DNA of 64,000 bases from Mycobacteroides chelonae CCUG 47445. Lineage in GTDB: Bacteria; Actinomycetota; Actinomycetes; Mycobacteriales; Mycobacteriaceae. The stretch is taken from contig NZ_CP007220.1 in assembly GCF_001632805.1 (NCBI RefSeq), positions 1,240,001 through 1,304,000 of the forward strand. Reading direction: 5' to 3'. Positions 46,723-56,967 of this stretch are shown in pieces. A program made the translations under genes and the position numbers. The notes under the pieces are model-generated. The model did no database searches, was not told the origin of the DNA, and saw only the letters and a program-made list of their open reading frames with translations. Numbering within the stretch: the stretch's first letter is position 1; every line of letters starts with the position of its first letter.

Positions 46723-46959
46723 CGCATGGGCACGATCGGCGGGGGCATGTGGCACGGCACGCGTCTGTGACCCGGGGGGCTGAGCGTGGCTGCTGGCGGC
46801 GAGTCAAGTTAAACGTTAAGCTAAGTACCTGTAACCGGCGGATACGGCTAGATCGCCTTGGCGAGTTAGGTCAGCCTGTGTCGCGGGGCACATCTATGGA
46901 CCGGGATACTTGCCGCAACGCATGAACTGGACATCAGCGCAGGAAATGAGGAAACCTTC
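46723..46959 (+). other. fdxC upstream region
   Basis: 237 bases without a gene. It holds an A/T-rich patch with GTTAAACGTTAAGCTAAG (46808-46825), whose TAAGCT (46817-46822) could be a -10 box, and a half-match to an iron box (TTAGG at 46866). Otherwise nothing recognisable. Confidence 0.4.
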
Positions 46960-47286
46960 GTGACCTACACGATCGCGGAACCGTGCGTCGACGTTATGGA
47001 TAAGGCATGCATTGAGGAATGCCCCGTCGACTGCATCTACGAGGGTGGGCGCATGCTCTATATCCACCCCGACGAATGTGTCGACTGCGGTGCTTGCGAA
47101 CCGGTGTGCCCCGTGGAGGCCATCTTCTATGAGGACGATGTGCCGGATCAGTGGACGGGCTATATCCAGGGCAACGCCGATTTCTTCGTAGACCTGGGCT
47201 CGCCCGGTGGTGCCGCGAAGGTGGGCAAGACCGATTACGACCCGCCGTCAGTCAAGGAACTCCCGCCCATGGGTGAGGGACACTGA
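46960..47286 (+). CDS. fdxC: 7Fe ferredoxin FdxC
   Basis: Protein of 108 residues carrying one 3Fe-4S and one 4Fe-4S cluster: [19 protein letters not shown] and [14 protein letters not shown] supply the ligands. Long C-terminal tail typical of actinobacterial FdxC. An essential low-potential electron carrier; partners are not seen here apart from the ferredoxin-like paralogue upstream. Start GTG 46960 with GAGGAAA upstream. Overlaps the aminotransferase frame by four bases (CTGA). Equivalent of Rv1177. Confidence 0.97.
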   Translation: MTYTIAEPCVDVMDKACIEECPVDCIYEGGRMLYIHPDECVDCGACEPVCPVEAIFYEDDVPDQWTGYIQGNADFFVDLGSPGGAAKVGKTDYDPPSVKELPPMGEGH

Positions 47287-48410
47287 ACTCGTCGTCTGAG
47301 TCCCGTCTGCGGGTCTCGTCTGTCTCGTCCCGGCTTCCGGAGTTTCCATGGGACACCATCGCCGCTGCGAAGGCGACCGCTGCGGCGCACCCCGAAGGGA
47401 TTGTCGACCTTTCCGTCGGCACCCCCGTGGACAGTGTGGCCCCGGTCATCCGCGACGCATTGGCCGCGGCCAGCGACCTTCCCGGATATCCGGCGACCGC
47501 CGGTACGCCGGCGTTGCGCCAGGCAATCCGCGACGCGGTATCGCGGCGATACGGCGTGGTGCCGCTGGCCGACGACGCCGTGCTGCCGGTCATCGGCACC
47601 AAGGAACTCATCGCGTGGCTGCCGACCCTACTCGGGCTGGGCAGCGACGACCTGATCGTCATCCCCGAGTTGGCGTATCCCACCTATGAAGTGGGCGCCC
47701 GGCTGGCCGGTGTGCCCACGGTCCGCGCGGACTCGTTGACTCAACTGGGTCCGCAGCATCCCGCCCTGATCTACCTCAACTCGCCCAGCAATCCCACCGG
47801 CGCGGTGCTGCCGGTGGAGCATCTGCGCAAGGTTGTCGAGTGGGCGCGTGAGCGCGGCGCCCTCGTGGTGTCCGATGAGTGCTACCTCGGCCTCGGATGG
47901 GACGCCGAGCCGGTCTCGGTTCTCGATGCACGGGTCTGCGATGGTGACACCACCGGATTGTTGGCCGTGCACTCGCTATCCAAGACCTCATCGCTGGCGG
48001 GCTACCGGGCCGGATTCGTGCTGGGCGACGCATCGGTGGTCGGCGAGTTGCTTGCGGTGCGCAAGCATGCCGGGATGATGGTGCCGGGGCCGGTGCAGGC
48101 GGCGATGACCGCGGCGCTGAACGAGGACGAGCATCAGCGTGATCAGCGCGCCCGCTACCAGATTCGCCGCGACAAGCTTTCGAAGGCGTTGATCGGCAAC
48201 GGATTCCGGATCGACCACTCCGAGGCCGGCTTGTATCTGTGGTCGACGCGGGGTGATTCCTGTGACGACGCGCTGGCGTACCTGGCCCAGCGCGGGATTC
48301 TGGTGGCGCCGGGACGGTTCTACGGCCCCCGCGGCAAGGAACATGTGCGGGTGGCCCTCACCGCGACCGATGAGCGGATCGACGCCGCGATCGCGCGCCT
48401 GGCCGACTGA
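47283..48410 (+). CDS. class I/II aminotransferase (Rv1178-like)
   Basis: PLP enzyme of about 375 residues in the DapC/aspartate aminotransferase family, succinyl-diaminopimelate transaminase-like. Seen: [32 protein letters not shown] (substrate Asn), DECYLGLGW, and [15 protein letters not shown] with the PLP Lys. A GTG at 47427 would drop the conserved [11 protein letters not shown]-terminus. No ATG/GTG/TTG exists in frame before it; CTG 47283, overlapping the fdxC stop as CTGA with GAGG just before, is the best candidate. CTG 47307 is the other. Confidence 0.85.
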   Translation: MNSSSESRLRVSSVSSRLPEFPWDTIAAAKATAAAHPEGIVDLSVGTPVDSVAPVIRDALAAASDLPGYPATAGTPALRQAIRDAVSRRYGVVPLADDAVLPVIGTKELIAWLPTLLGLGSDDLIVIPELAYPTYEVGARLAGVPTVRADSLTQLGPQHPALIYLNSPSNPTGAVLPVEHLRKVVEWARERGALVVSDECYLGLGWDAEPVSVLDARVCDGDTTGLLAVHSLSKTSSLAGYRAGFVLGDASVVGELLAVRKHAGMMVPGPVQAAMTAALNEDEHQRDQRARYQIRRDKLSKALIGNGFRIDHSEAGLYLWSTRGDSCDDALAYLAQRGILVAPGRFYGPRGKEHVRVALTATDERIDAAIARLAD

Positions 48411-48530
48411 CCGTCGAAGACCCGAACTACCACACGTAACGTCCCGCCGGATTTCGGTGTTACCTGAGGTTTCGTTGCGCATTGTCCAGATTCCTCGACA
48501 GCTATGGGGGAACAGGACGATGCTTAGTGG

Positions 48531-50165
48531 ATGGATGCCATCACCAACGTGCCGGCGCCCGTCAACGAGCCGGTGCTCACGTACGCCCCTAACACTCCCG
48601 AACGCGACCGATTGACGACGGCATTGGGTGAGCTGAGTGCCTCGCCCATCGATCTGCCGCATGTAATCGGTGGCGTTCGCCGAATGAGTGAGGGCGAACG
48701 CATCGATGTGGTGCAGCCACACAACCACCGTGCCGTGCTGGGGACCGTCACCAACGCAGGTCATGCCGAAGCCGGCGACGCGGTCGAGGCCGCAGTCGCT
48801 GCGAAGAATGATTGGGCGGCACTGTCATTCGATGACAGGGCGGCCGTCTTCCTGCGAGCCGCCGATCTGCTGTCTGGTCCGTGGCGGGCCACCTTGAATG
48901 CCGCCACCATGCTGGGGCAGTCGAAAACCGCCTATCAGGCCGAGATCGATGCAGCCTGCGAGCTGGCCGACTTCTGGCGGTTCAACGTGCAGTTCGCGCG
49001 ACATATCCTCGCGGAACAGCCCAGCAGCGGCGGTGGCGCGTGGAATCGGATGGAGTATCGCCCCCTGGAGGGCTTCGTCTACGCCATCACTCCCTTCAAC
49101 TTCACCGCTATCGCTGGAAATCTTCCAACGGCCCCAGCGCTTTTGGGTAACACGGTGGTGTGGAAGCCGTCCGTCACCCAGGCCTTCGCCGCGCACTTCA
49201 CCCTGGAGCTCCTCGAAGCCGCCGGGCTGCCGCCCGGTGTCATCAATCTGCTCAACGGGGACGGTATCGCGGTATCGGATGTGACGCTCGCCGATCCGCG
49301 TCTGGCGGGTATCCATTTCACCGGCTCCACCCGGACGTTCCAGCACCTGTGGCGTGAGGTCGGTACCAACATCGACAGGTACCACACCTATCCTCGGCTC
49401 GTCGGTGAGACAGGTGGCAAGGACTTCGTCGTCGCGCACACCTCAGCTCGTCCAGACGTGTTGCGTACCGCGCTTATTCGCGGTGCCTTCGACTATCAGG
49501 GACAGAAGTGCTCGGCAGCCTCTCGCGCCTTCGTGGCCCGCTCGGTGTGGGACCAGATGGGCGACGAGCTCCTCGATGCCACCTCCGCGTTGACCTACGG
49601 GGACGTCACCGACCTCGCCAACTTCGGCGGTGCCGTCATCGACGAGAAGTCGTTCAAGCGCAACGCCGCCGCCATCGATCGCGCCAAGAGTGCCGGGGTG
49701 ACGATCGCGGCGGGAGGCGAATACGACGACAGCGAAGGATATTTCATTCGTCCCACGGTGTTGCTCTCGGACGACCCGACCGACGAGGCGTTTTCCACCG
49801 AGTACTTCGGCCCGATCCTGGCGGTACACGTCTACCCCGACGACGACTACGAGCGCATCCTCGACATCGTCGATACCGGTTCCCGATACGCGCTCACCGG
49901 CGCGGTCATCGCCGACGACCGCCAAGCGGTCCAGGCGGCCAGTGACCGGCTTCGCTTCGCGGCCGGTAACTTCTACATCAACGACAAGCCCACCGGCGCC
50001 GTCGTCGGCCAGCAGCCCTTCGGTGGCGGCAGGGCATCGGGTACCAACGATAAGGCCGGGTCGCCGCTGAATCTGCAGCGCTGGCTGCTGCCGCGATCCA
50101 TCAAGGAAACATTCGACGCTCCAACCGAATACGGATACCCCCACATGGAGCGTGAGGATGGCTGA
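48531..50165 (+). CDS. rocA: L-glutamate gamma-semialdehyde (P5C) dehydrogenase
   Basis: NAD-dependent aldehyde dehydrogenase of 544 residues, second step of proline catabolism to glutamate. Seen: GFVYAITPFNFTAIAGNLPTA (about 183 on, in part), GIHFTGSTRTF, VGETGGKD with the active Glu, and DYQGQKCSAASRAF with the catalytic Cys; C-terminal FGGGRASGTNDKAG. Overlaps pruB by 14 bases, so the pathway is one operon. The 120 bases upstream hold no regulator gene such as PruC. Equivalent of Rv1187. Confidence 0.96.
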   Translation: MDAITNVPAPVNEPVLTYAPNTPERDRLTTALGELSASPIDLPHVIGGVRRMSEGERIDVVQPHNHRAVLGTVTNAGHAEAGDAVEAAVAAKNDWAALSFDDRAAVFLRAADLLSGPWRATLNAATMLGQSKTAYQAEIDAACELADFWRFNVQFARHILAEQPSSGGGAWNRMEYRPLEGFVYAITPFNFTAIAGNLPTAPALLGNTVVWKPSVTQAFAAHFTLELLEAAGLPPGVINLLNGDGIAVSDVTLADPRLAGIHFTGSTRTFQHLWREVGTNIDRYHTYPRLVGETGGKDFVVAHTSARPDVLRTALIRGAFDYQGQKCSAASRAFVARSVWDQMGDELLDATSALTYGDVTDLANFGGAVIDEKSFKRNAAAIDRAKSAGVTIAAGGEYDDSEGYFIRPTVLLSDDPTDEAFSTEYFGPILAVHVYPDDDYERILDIVDTGSRYALTGAVIADDRQAVQAASDRLRFAAGNFYINDKPTGAVVGQQPFGGGRASGTNDKAGSPLNLQRWLLPRSIKETFDAPTEYGYPHMEREDG

Positions 50166-51123
50166 GTGGTTCGGCAAAACCGCCAGACCCGCCATCCTGG
50201 CGGCCAGTAGGTCTGCGCGGCTTCGGCACGCCGCCGAACGCATGCCGTTGACGCGGCAGGTAGTGCGCCGATTCGTCCCCGGTGAATCCGAGGACGATGT
50301 TCTTGCGGCGGGTACCGCACTGCTGGACTCGGGGCGGTTCATCTCGATCGATTACCTGGGCGAGGACACCACCGATATTGAGCAGGCCACCCGAACGGTG
50401 TCGGCATACCTCTCGCTGCTAGATGCTCTGGCGCAACGCAGCGACACCGTGCATACCGGTGTGCGCCCGCTGGAGATTTCTCTAAAACTTTCCGCGCTGG
50501 GTCAGGCGTTGCCGCATGGTGGCGAACAGATAGCCCTGGAAAACGCGCAGCTGTTGTGTGCCAAGGCCGATCAGGCCGGGGTATGGGTCACCGTCGATGC
50601 CGAGGATCACACCACTACCGATTCGACCCTGGGTATCGTGCGTGAACTGCGCACCGACTTCCCGTGGCTGGGTACCGTGCTGCAGTCCTATCTGAAACGT
50701 ACGTATGCCGATTGCGTCGATCTCTCCGGTGCGGGCTCGCGCATTCGATTGTGCAAGGGGGCCTATGACGAGCCAGAATCCGTTGCGCATCGCGATCCCG
50801 AGGATGTTGATGTCGCGTACCTGCGTTGTCTGCGCGTCCTGATGGAGGGTGACGGCTACCCGATGGTGGCCTCGCACGATCCCGCCATCATCGATGCGGC
50901 CAACCTGATGGCGCGCGAGACAGGCAGGGGACCAGGCGATTACGAATACCAGATGCTGTACGGGATTCGCGATGCCGAACAGCGCCGCCTCTCAGGTGAG
51001 GGGCACCACATGCGGGTGTATGTGCCGTTCGGTGAGGAGTGGTACGGGTACTTTGTGCGGCGCATCGCCGAGCGGCCCGCCAACATGACCTTCTTCCTGC
51101 GCGCGCTGCTCTCCGGGGGCTAG
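50152..51123 (+). CDS. pruB: proline dehydrogenase (monofunctional PRODH)
   Basis: FAD-binding TIM barrel of 323 residues oxidising proline to pyrroline-5-carboxylate, membrane-associated. Seen: LEISLKLSALG (about 106-116), VTVDAEDHTTTDSTL, LQSYLKRTYADC, RLCKGAYDEPES and LYGIRDAEQRRL with VYVPFGEEWYGYFVRRIAERP near the end (each in part). Length is usual for the actinobacterial single-domain form. Start ATG 50152 overlaps rocA. Equivalent of Rv1188. Confidence 0.96.
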   Translation: MRMAEWFGKTARPAILAASRSARLRHAAERMPLTRQVVRRFVPGESEDDVLAAGTALLDSGRFISIDYLGEDTTDIEQATRTVSAYLSLLDALAQRSDTVHTGVRPLEISLKLSALGQALPHGGEQIALENAQLLCAKADQAGVWVTVDAEDHTTTDSTLGIVRELRTDFPWLGTVLQSYLKRTYADCVDLSGAGSRIRLCKGAYDEPESVAHRDPEDVDVAYLRCLRVLMEGDGYPMVASHDPAIIDAANLMARETGRGPGDYEYQMLYGIRDAEQRRLSGEGHHMRVYVPFGEEWYGYFVRRIAERPANMTFFLRALLSGG

Positions 51124-51158
51124 GCATGTCTCACAGGCCCTGCAGAGGGGTCGCGTCC

Positions 51159-51164
51159 TAGGCT
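51159..51164 (+). promoter_or_regulatory. -10 box, leaderless start of fadD36-like gene
   Basis: TAGGCT ends six bases before ATG 51171. Confidence 0.6.
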
Positions 51165-51170
51165 GGCCTC

Positions 51171-52568
51171 ATGCTGCTGACGTCCCTTCACCCCAAGTCG
51201 CCCGATCTCGCGGACGCGGTTCGTATCGGTGAGGACAGCTGGGGTCGCGCCGACCTGGTAGGTGCGGCGACGGCAGCAGCCGAACGCATCGGCGGCGCCT
51301 CGGGTCCGATCGCGGTGCTGGCTCGTCCGAGTATCGACACGGTGCTGTCCGTCATCGCCGGACTCATTGCCGGAGTCCCCATCGTGCCGGTGCCGGCAGA
51401 CGTCGGGGTGGCCGAACGCCGCCACATCCTGGCCGATAGCGGGGCCATCGCATGGCTAGGTGAAACACCGGCGGAGCCAGAGGGATTGCCGCACGTGCCG
51501 GTGCGCCGCCACGCGCGTTCCTGGCATCAATACTCCGAACCTCGCCCCGAGTCGACCGCACTCATCGTGTACACCTCGGGGACAACCGGCGCGCCGAAAG
51601 GCGTGCAGCTGAGTCGGCGTGCGTTGGCGGCCAGCCTGGACGGGCTGGCTGATGCATGGGCGTGGACACCCGACGATGTTCTGGTACATGGGCTTCCGCT
51701 CTTTCACGTGCACGGGCTGGTACTCGGCCTGCTCGGATCGTTGCGTGTGGGAAATCGGTTTGTACACACCGTCAAACCGACGCCCGAGGCGTACGCCGCT
51801 ACCCCCGGCACGTTGTACTTCGGTGTGCCGACGGTCTGGTCGCGGGTGGCGGCCGACCAATCCTGCGCTCGTGCACTGTCTTCGGCGCGGCTGCTGGTGT
51901 CGGGGAGTGCGCCACTGCCGGTGCCCGTTTTTGACGAGCTACGCGCGCTCACCGGACATGCCCCGATCGAACGCTACGGCGCTACGGAGACCGTCATCAC
52001 GCTGTCCACGCGTGCCGACGGAGAGCGGCGCGCAGGTTGGGTCGGTCACCCCTTGACAGGGGTGCAGACCCGCCTGCTGGCCGAGGATGGCGGTGCGGCC
52101 CCTCATGACGGGGAAACCGTTGGCCAGCTGCAGGTTCAGGGGCCCACACTGTTCAGCGGCTATCTCAACCTGCCGGAAAAGACCGCCGAGGTACTCACCG
52201 AAGACGGCTGGTATCGCACCGGAGACGTCGCCGTCGTCGACGCCGACGGAATGCACCGGATCGTCGGACGCGAATCGGTCGATCTGATCAAATCGGGTGG
52301 CTATCGCATAGGTGCCGGTGAAATCGAAACCGTACTCCTGGGTCATCCCGGGATCGTGGAGGTCGCGGTGGTGGGAGTTCCCGATGACGACCTAGGGCAA
52401 CGCATCGTCGCCTACGTTGTCGGTGATGTGGTGGAGGATGACGTCATTGGCTTCGTGGCACAACAACTCTCGGTGCACAAGCGTCCTCGCGAGGTCCGTC
52501 GGGTGGACGCGTTACCCCGGAATGCCATGGGGAAGGTCCTGAAGAAGGAGCTGATCACATGGACGTGA
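51171..52568 (+). CDS. fadD36: acyl-CoA synthetase (FadD36-like)
   Basis: ANL-superfamily enzyme of 465 residues, AMP-forming acyl activation. Seen: IVYTSGTTGAPKG (about 132-144) P-loop, YGATETVITLS (about 266), TGDVAVVDADGMHRIVGR (about 354) and the C-terminal KVLKKEL Lys. Like FadD36 it is short, and malonate/methylmalonate-type CoA ligases are its relatives (Mat B-like LPLFHVHGL seen), so a short dicarboxylic acid may be the substrate. Overlaps the DinB-like gene by ten bases. Confidence 0.87.
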   Translation: MLLTSLHPKSPDLADAVRIGEDSWGRADLVGAATAAAERIGGASGPIAVLARPSIDTVLSVIAGLIAGVPIVPVPADVGVAERRHILADSGAIAWLGETPAEPEGLPHVPVRRHARSWHQYSEPRPESTALIVYTSGTTGAPKGVQLSRRALAASLDGLADAWAWTPDDVLVHGLPLFHVHGLVLGLLGSLRVGNRFVHTVKPTPEAYAATPGTLYFGVPTVWSRVAADQSCARALSSARLLVSGSAPLPVPVFDELRALTGHAPIERYGATETVITLSTRADGERRAGWVGHPLTGVQTRLLAEDGGAAPHDGETVGQLQVQGPTLFSGYLNLPEKTAEVLTEDGWYRTGDVAVVDADGMHRIVGRESVDLIKSGGYRIGAGEIETVLLGHPGIVEVAVVGVPDDDLGQRIVAYVVGDVVEDDVIGFVAQQLSVHKRPREVRRVDALPRNAMGKVLKKELITWT

Positions 52569-53125
52569 CCGCGGAGATCGTCGACCAGATCAACTGGCAC
52601 TGGACCTCCCAGCTGCGTCCCCGCTTCGACGGTCTCACCGACGACGAGTATTTCTGGGAACCGGTGCAGGGCTGCTGGAGTCTGCGGCCACGGGGCACCG
52701 CGACGACTCCGCTGCAGGGTGGATCAGGCGACTATGTGATCGAATTCGCTGCTCCAGCGCCCGAACCCGCGCCGGTGACCACCATCGCCTGGCGGCTCGG
52801 TCATATTCTCGTGGGCGTACTCGGGGCACGTGTCACCAGTCATTTCCCCGAGAGTTGGGCAGGACCGGCCATCGATTATCTGACCTACGACTATCCGGTC
52901 ACCGCGGCCGAGGCTCTGCAGCGTCTTGATGTGTTGTATGCCGCATGGCTCGACGGAGTGCGCGGCAAGGACAACGCGGCCATGGCGCTACCGGTCGGAC
53001 CGGCCGAAGGCCCATGGGCCGACAAGCCGTTTCTGACGCTGGCACTGCACATCAATCGCGAATTGCTGCACCACGGCGCGGAGATCGCGCTGTTGCGCGA
53101 TCTGTACGGCGGGCGCCCCAACTAG
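52559..53125 (+). CDS. DinB-family protein
   Basis: Protein of 188 residues with the four-helix DinB fold (DinB_2): [22 protein letters not shown] near the start, [15 protein letters not shown] (His ligand, about 78-92) and [20 protein letters not shown] near the end. The three His fit the divalent-metal triad of DinB/YfiT proteins, thiol-S-transferases in some cases. Start ATG 52559 inside the end of the synthetase gene. Convergent with dapD, with a four-base overlap. Confidence 0.85.
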   Translation: MDVTAEIVDQINWHWTSQLRPRFDGLTDDEYFWEPVQGCWSLRPRGTATTPLQGGSGDYVIEFAAPAPEPAPVTTIAWRLGHILVGVLGARVTSHFPESWAGPAIDYLTYDYPVTAAEALQRLDVLYAAWLDGVRGKDNAAMALPVGPAEGPWADKPFLTLALHINRELLHHGAEIALLRDLYGGRPN

Positions 53126-54069
53126 TTGGCGTGCAGCGCCGCGTTCAGCTCGAACGCGCCGCCATCACGCGACACCACCTCAACCGCACCGGTCTGTGAG
53201 TTGCGCCGGAACAGCAGATTGTTGGTGCCAGACAGTTCCAGTGCCTTGATGGTCTTGCCGTCGGGGGTGGCGACCTTGGTGCCGGCGGTGACGTAGAGCC
53301 CGGCCTCGACGATGCAGTCGTCGCCCAGACTGATGCCCACACCAGAGTTGGCGCCCAACAGCGAGCGCTGGCCCACCGAGATCACCTGGCTGCCGCCGCC
53401 GGACAGGGTGCCCATGATGGACGCGCCGCCACCGACATCGGATCCGTCACCCACCACGACACCGGCCGAGATGCGGCCCTCCACCATCGACGCGCCCAGA
53501 GTGCCCGCGTTGAAGTTCACAAATCCTTCGTGCATGACGGTCGTCCCGGAGGCCAAGTGCGCACCCAGCCGCACCCGGTCAGCATCGGCGATACGCACGC
53601 CGGTGGGCACCACGTAGTCGACCATGCGCGGGAACTTGTCGACCCCGAACACTGTCACCACGCCGCGCGCACGCAGCTTCGCGCGCACCGTCTCGAAACC
53701 CTCGACGGCACACGGGCCGAAGTTCGTCCACACCACGTTGGTGAGCACACCGAAGAGCCCGTCCATGCTGGCACCGTGCGGTGGGACCAGCCGGTGCGAC
53801 AACAGATGCAGGCGCAGGTAGGCGTCATAGGCGTCGGCAGGCTTATCGGCGAGCGAGCCAATGGTGGTACGTACCAACACCTTCTCCACGCCACGGTCCG
53901 CATCGGGCCCAACCAGCGCTGCCAGTTCTGCAGGCGCGCCTGCTGCGTCGATTCGCTCGGTACCCGGAGTGCCGGGTGCGTCGGTCAACTCGGGCGCCGG
54001 GAACCAGGTGTCCAGTACCGATCCGTCCGCCGCGATGGTCGCCAGGCCAAGTGCTACTGCTCCGCTCAC
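53122..54069 (-). CDS. dapD: tetrahydrodipicolinate N-succinyltransferase DapD
   Basis: Lysine/diaminopimelate pathway enzyme of 315 residues. The hexapeptide-repeat (left-handed beta-helix) part is seen at about 160-270 ([52 protein letters not shown], all in part), and [18 protein letters not shown] follows. The frame is open to GTG 54078; GTG 54069 is preferred because TAGCGT ends seven bases upstream and the N-terminus then matches known DapD (about 317). Divergent from dapE with only 23 bases between the starts. Equivalent of Rv1201c. Confidence 0.95.
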   Translation of the reverse strand: MSGAVALGLATIAADGSVLDTWFPAPELTDAPGTPGTERIDAAGAPAELAALVGPDADRGVEKVLVRTTIGSLADKPADAYDAYLRLHLLSHRLVPPHGASMDGLFGVLTNVVWTNFGPCAVEGFETVRAKLRARGVVTVFGVDKFPRMVDYVVPTGVRIADADRVRLGAHLASGTTVMHEGFVNFNAGTLGASMVEGRISAGVVVGDGSDVGGGASIMGTLSGGGSQVISVGQRSLLGANSGVGISLGDDCIVEAGLYVTAGTKVATPDGKTIKALELSGTNNLLFRRNSQTGAVEVVSRDGGAFELNAALHAN

Positions 54070-54076
54070 GGGGTAC

Positions 54077-54082
54077 ACGCTA
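54077..54082 (-). promoter_or_regulatory. -10 box of dapD, overlapping that of dapE
   Basis: Minus strand TAGCGT ends seven bases before GTG 54069 and shares two bases with the dapE box. Confidence 0.5.
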
Positions 54083-54086
54083 GCCT
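54081..54086 (+). promoter_or_regulatory. -10 box of dapE, overlapping that of dapD
   Basis: TAGCCT ends six bases before GTG 54093. Confidence 0.55.
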
Positions 54087-54092
54087 GAATCG

Positions 54093-55169
54093 GTGGCGCT
54101 TGAACTCGCTGGTGACCCGATAACCCTGACGGCTGCCCTGGTAGACATCCCCAGTGAGTCTCGGCACGAAGCGCAGATCGCTGACGCCGTCGAGGTTGCG
54201 CTGCGGGAACAGACGACCGGATTCGAGGTCATACGCAACGGCGACGCGGTGCTGGCCCGCACCGATTACGGTCACAACACCCGGGTGATGCTGGCCGGAC
54301 ACCTCGACACCGTGCCCGCCGCCGACAACGTACCGAGCCGCTGGGAACGGAACGAGGACGGCGACATCTTGTTCGGGTGCGGCACCGTGGACATGAAATC
54401 CGGTGATGCGGTCTTCCTGCACTTAGCCGCCACCGTGACACCCCGTGTCGACCTGACCTTGGTGTTCTACGACTGCGAGGAGATCGAGTCCTCGGCCAAC
54501 GGGCTGGGGCGTATCGAACGCGAACTACCCGAGTGGCTCGATGCCGACCTTGCGATCCTCGGCGAACCCACCGCCGGTCTCATCGAGGCGGGTTGCCAGG
54601 GCACATTGCGCGTGGTGATCCGGGCCGCCGGTACCCGCGCGCATTCGGCGCGATCCTGGCTGGGGGACAACGCCATTCACAAGCTCGGCGCCGTCCTGGA
54701 CCGGCTCGCCGCATATCGGGCGCGCGTCGTCGACATCGACGGCTGCGAGTATCGGGAGGGGCTGTCCGCGGTGCGGATCGATGGCGGAGTTGCCGGGAAC
54801 GTCATCCCAGACGCGGCCGCCGTCACCGTCAATTTCCGGTTCGCCCCCGACCGCAGCCCCGATCAGGCGCTCGTCCACGTGCGGGAGGTCTTCGACGGAC
54901 TCGACGTCGACATCGAACTGACCGACGCCGCCGCCGGGGCCCTGCCCGGCCTGGACCGCCCGGCCGCCGCCGAATTGATCGGTGCGGCTGGGGGAGTGGT
55001 GCGCGCAAAGTACGGCTGGACCGATGTGTCCCGGTTCGCGGCACGAGGGATCGCCGCGGTCAACTATGGGCCGGGTGACCCCAACCTGGCGCATACCCGA
55101 GGTGAACACGTGCCGGTACAGCAGATCACCGACGTGGCCGCGGTACTGCGGCGCTACCTCAGCGCGTGA
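54093..55169 (+). CDS. dapE: succinyl-diaminopimelate desuccinylase DapE
   Basis: Metallopeptidase M20-fold enzyme of 358 residues acting three steps after DapD in diaminopimelate synthesis. Zn ligands: AGHLDTVPA (His/Asp, about 68-76), [13 protein letters not shown] (Asp about 94) and DCEEIESS (Glu). Length as usual (354). GTG 54093 is probably the first base of the transcript. Convergent overlap of 11 bases with the AraC gene. Equivalent of Rv1202. Confidence 0.95.
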   Translation: MALELAGDPITLTAALVDIPSESRHEAQIADAVEVALREQTTGFEVIRNGDAVLARTDYGHNTRVMLAGHLDTVPAADNVPSRWERNEDGDILFGCGTVDMKSGDAVFLHLAATVTPRVDLTLVFYDCEEIESSANGLGRIERELPEWLDADLAILGEPTAGLIEAGCQGTLRVVIRAAGTRAHSARSWLGDNAIHKLGAVLDRLAAYRARVVDIDGCEYREGLSAVRIDGGVAGNVIPDAAAVTVNFRFAPDRSPDQALVHVREVFDGLDVDIELTDAAAGALPGLDRPAAAELIGAAGGVVRAKYGWTDVSRFAARGIAAVNYGPGDPNLAHTRGEHVPVQQITDVAAVLRRYLSA

Positions 55170-55899
55170 CCGGTGCGGCGTACGTTCCCGGTGTCTGGCC
55201 GAGGATGCGCCGGTACACGTCGATGAACGCACTCGGTGTGGCCCAACCACACTGATGCGCCACGTAGGTGACGGGCCGCCCCTCCGCGAGCAGTCGCAAC
55301 GCGTGATGAAGACGGATCTGCGTGCGCCACTGCGGGTACGTCATGCCCATGTCGGTGCGGAACAACCGGGTCAGCGTGCGCTCACTGGCACCTACCCGTC
55401 GCCCCAGTTCGGCCACGGTCCACACCTGCGTCAGATCGTCCTCCACCAGCGCACACGCCTCGGCCAACCGCTGATCACGCGGGATGGGCAACTTCAGCGC
55501 CTGCTCCGGACTGCGCCGCAGCTGGTCGATGAGAACGACCTCCATCCGCGTGACCTCCTCCTGGGGTAGGTCACAGGGAACCGAACACGTGATGATCAGC
55601 TCCCGCAGCAGCGGGGACACCGCGATGACGGTCGGAGCTTTCAGTTCTACCGGGTACTTCTCCGGATCGAAGGCCACGGAATGAAACTCGGTGGGGCCGT
55701 AAAAGCGATGTTCGTGACCAGCACCGGCGGGTATCCACAGCGCGCGATTCGGGGGTGCGATCCAGGTGCCGTCGTCCGTCGTCACCGCGATGACACCGGA
55801 GGCGGGATACACAATTTGATGCACCTCGTGCCAGTGGCGGTCGATGCGTTGCCCGCCGCTCAACGACATCACTCCGGTGAGATGGCGGCTAATCAACAC
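55159..55899 (-). CDS. AraC-family regulator
   Basis: Protein of 246 residues: N-terminal cupin ([18 protein letters not shown], about 19-36; [14 protein letters not shown]) and C-terminal AraC HTH pair ([19 protein letters not shown] and [23 protein letters not shown], in part). Start: the open frame extends to 56559; GTG 55899 has TAAAAT eight bases upstream, so it is preferred over ATG 55857. It is divergent from the LLM oxidoreductase gene 93 bases away, the usual regulator-target geometry. Confidence 0.85.
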   Translation of the reverse strand: MLISRHLTGVMSLSGGQRIDRHWHEVHQIVYPASGVIAVTTDDGTWIAPPNRALWIPAGAGHEHRFYGPTEFHSVAFDPEKYPVELKAPTVIAVSPLLRELIITCSVPCDLPQEEVTRMEVVLIDQLRRSPEQALKLPIPRDQRLAEACALVEDDLTQVWTVAELGRRVGASERTLTRLFRTDMGMTYPQWRTQIRLHHALRLLAEGRPVTYVAHQCGWATPSAFIDVYRRILGQTPGTYAAPVTR

Positions 55900-55907
55900 A
55901 AGGTGCG

Positions 55908-55913
55908 ATTTTA
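55908..55913 (-). promoter_or_regulatory. -10 box of AraC-type gene
   Basis: Minus strand TAAAAT ends eight bases before GTG 55899. Confidence 0.45.
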
Positions 55914-55992
55914 TCGGAATCCAGCTGCGTGGGAAATCATCGCGCTGATTCTGCGGGGAATAGCCACCTGAACGCGCGGGGTTGGCCGAGAC

Positions 55993-56940
55993 GTGAAACT
56001 CGGAGTGGCGATCGGCCGACCTCTCAGTGTTCAGACCGACACCAACCTGGTCGAGGCGTTCATCGCGCACGGGCGCAAAGTCACCGATGCCGGCGTCGGG
56101 ACGCTGTGGCTGGGGCAGATGTATCACTATGACGCGATCACCGTGGCCGCGGTGATCGGGCAGGCGATACCCCCGGAAAAGCTGAGCACTGTGGGGGTTT
56201 CGGTGATCCCCATCAATCCGCGTCACCCCATCGAGGTATCGGCGGCCGCACAGACAGCCCAGGCCGCCAGCCACGGGAGATTTCAGCTCGGGCTGGGGCT
56301 CGGCGCGCCGGTAATCGAGGGGCCGAGCTATGGCCTGCACGTGGACAAGCCGATACGCCGCCTCCGCGAATACCTCACCACACTCCGCCAGCTGCTCGAC
56401 ACCGGAACCGCCGACTTTCACGGCGAGACCCTCACGGTCGCACCGAAATTCACCACCGCGCAGCCAGGCGGCGAGAACATCCCCGTGTTGGTCGCGGCCA
56501 TGGCCCCACAGGCGCTGCGGGCCACCGGCGAGCTGGCCGACGGCACGATTCCGCTGCACGCCGGACCGCGAGCGCTCAGCCGGCAGATCGTTCCCGTCAT
56601 CGATGCGGCCGCCGAGCAGGCCGGGCGGCCACGCCCGCGTGTCATCGCCGGTGTCGCCGTCGTGGTTACCTCCGATCCGGCACGGGTCCGGGCGCTTGCC
56701 ATCGAGGACATGGCGTTCTACGAGAACATCCCGTCATATCGGAAAGTGCTTGATGCCGAGGGGGTTCGGCACACCGGGGAGCTGGCGATCATCGGCGACG
56801 AGGAGCATGTGGCTGGCGAGCTGCGGCGATACTTCGATGCGGGAGCCACCGAAGTGTTCGCAAGCCACACCGAGTTGGGTGGACCGGAAGACGAGGCCCG
56901 CACGCTGGCGCTACTGGGTGAGTTGTCCCGCGGGAATTGA
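55993..56940 (+). CDS. LLM-class (F420-dependent) oxidoreductase
   Basis: Luciferase-like TIM barrel of 315 residues of the F420-dependent group (TIGR03564 type). Seen: VGTLWLGQMYHYDAI near 35-49, GVSVIPINPRHPIEVSAAAQT, GRFQLGLGLGAP (about 96-107) and VLVAAMAPQALRATGELADG (about 162-181). Substrate unknown. GTG 55993 start. Divergent to the AraC regulator, likely its target. Uses F420, made via FbiC. Confidence 0.87.
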   Translation: MKLGVAIGRPLSVQTDTNLVEAFIAHGRKVTDAGVGTLWLGQMYHYDAITVAAVIGQAIPPEKLSTVGVSVIPINPRHPIEVSAAAQTAQAASHGRFQLGLGLGAPVIEGPSYGLHVDKPIRRLREYLTTLRQLLDTGTADFHGETLTVAPKFTTAQPGGENIPVLVAAMAPQALRATGELADGTIPLHAGPRALSRQIVPVIDAAAEQAGRPRPRVIAGVAVVVTSDPARVRALAIEDMAFYENIPSYRKVLDAEGVRHTGELAIIGDEEHVAGELRRYFDAGATEVFASHTELGGPEDEARTLALLGELSRGN

Positions 56941-56955
56941 TTTGCCCGCGGCCCC

Positions 56956-56961
56956 TAGGCT
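56956..56961 (+). promoter_or_regulatory. -10 box, leaderless start of LOG-family gene 1
   Basis: TAGGCT ends six bases before GTG 56968. Confidence 0.6.
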
Positions 56962-56967
56962 GGCAGC

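Noticed and set aside
46866..46884. IdeR iron-box-like TTAGGTCAGCCT before fdxC
   Set aside because: Only the first half matches the 19-base iron box; the second half (TGTGTCGC) does not.
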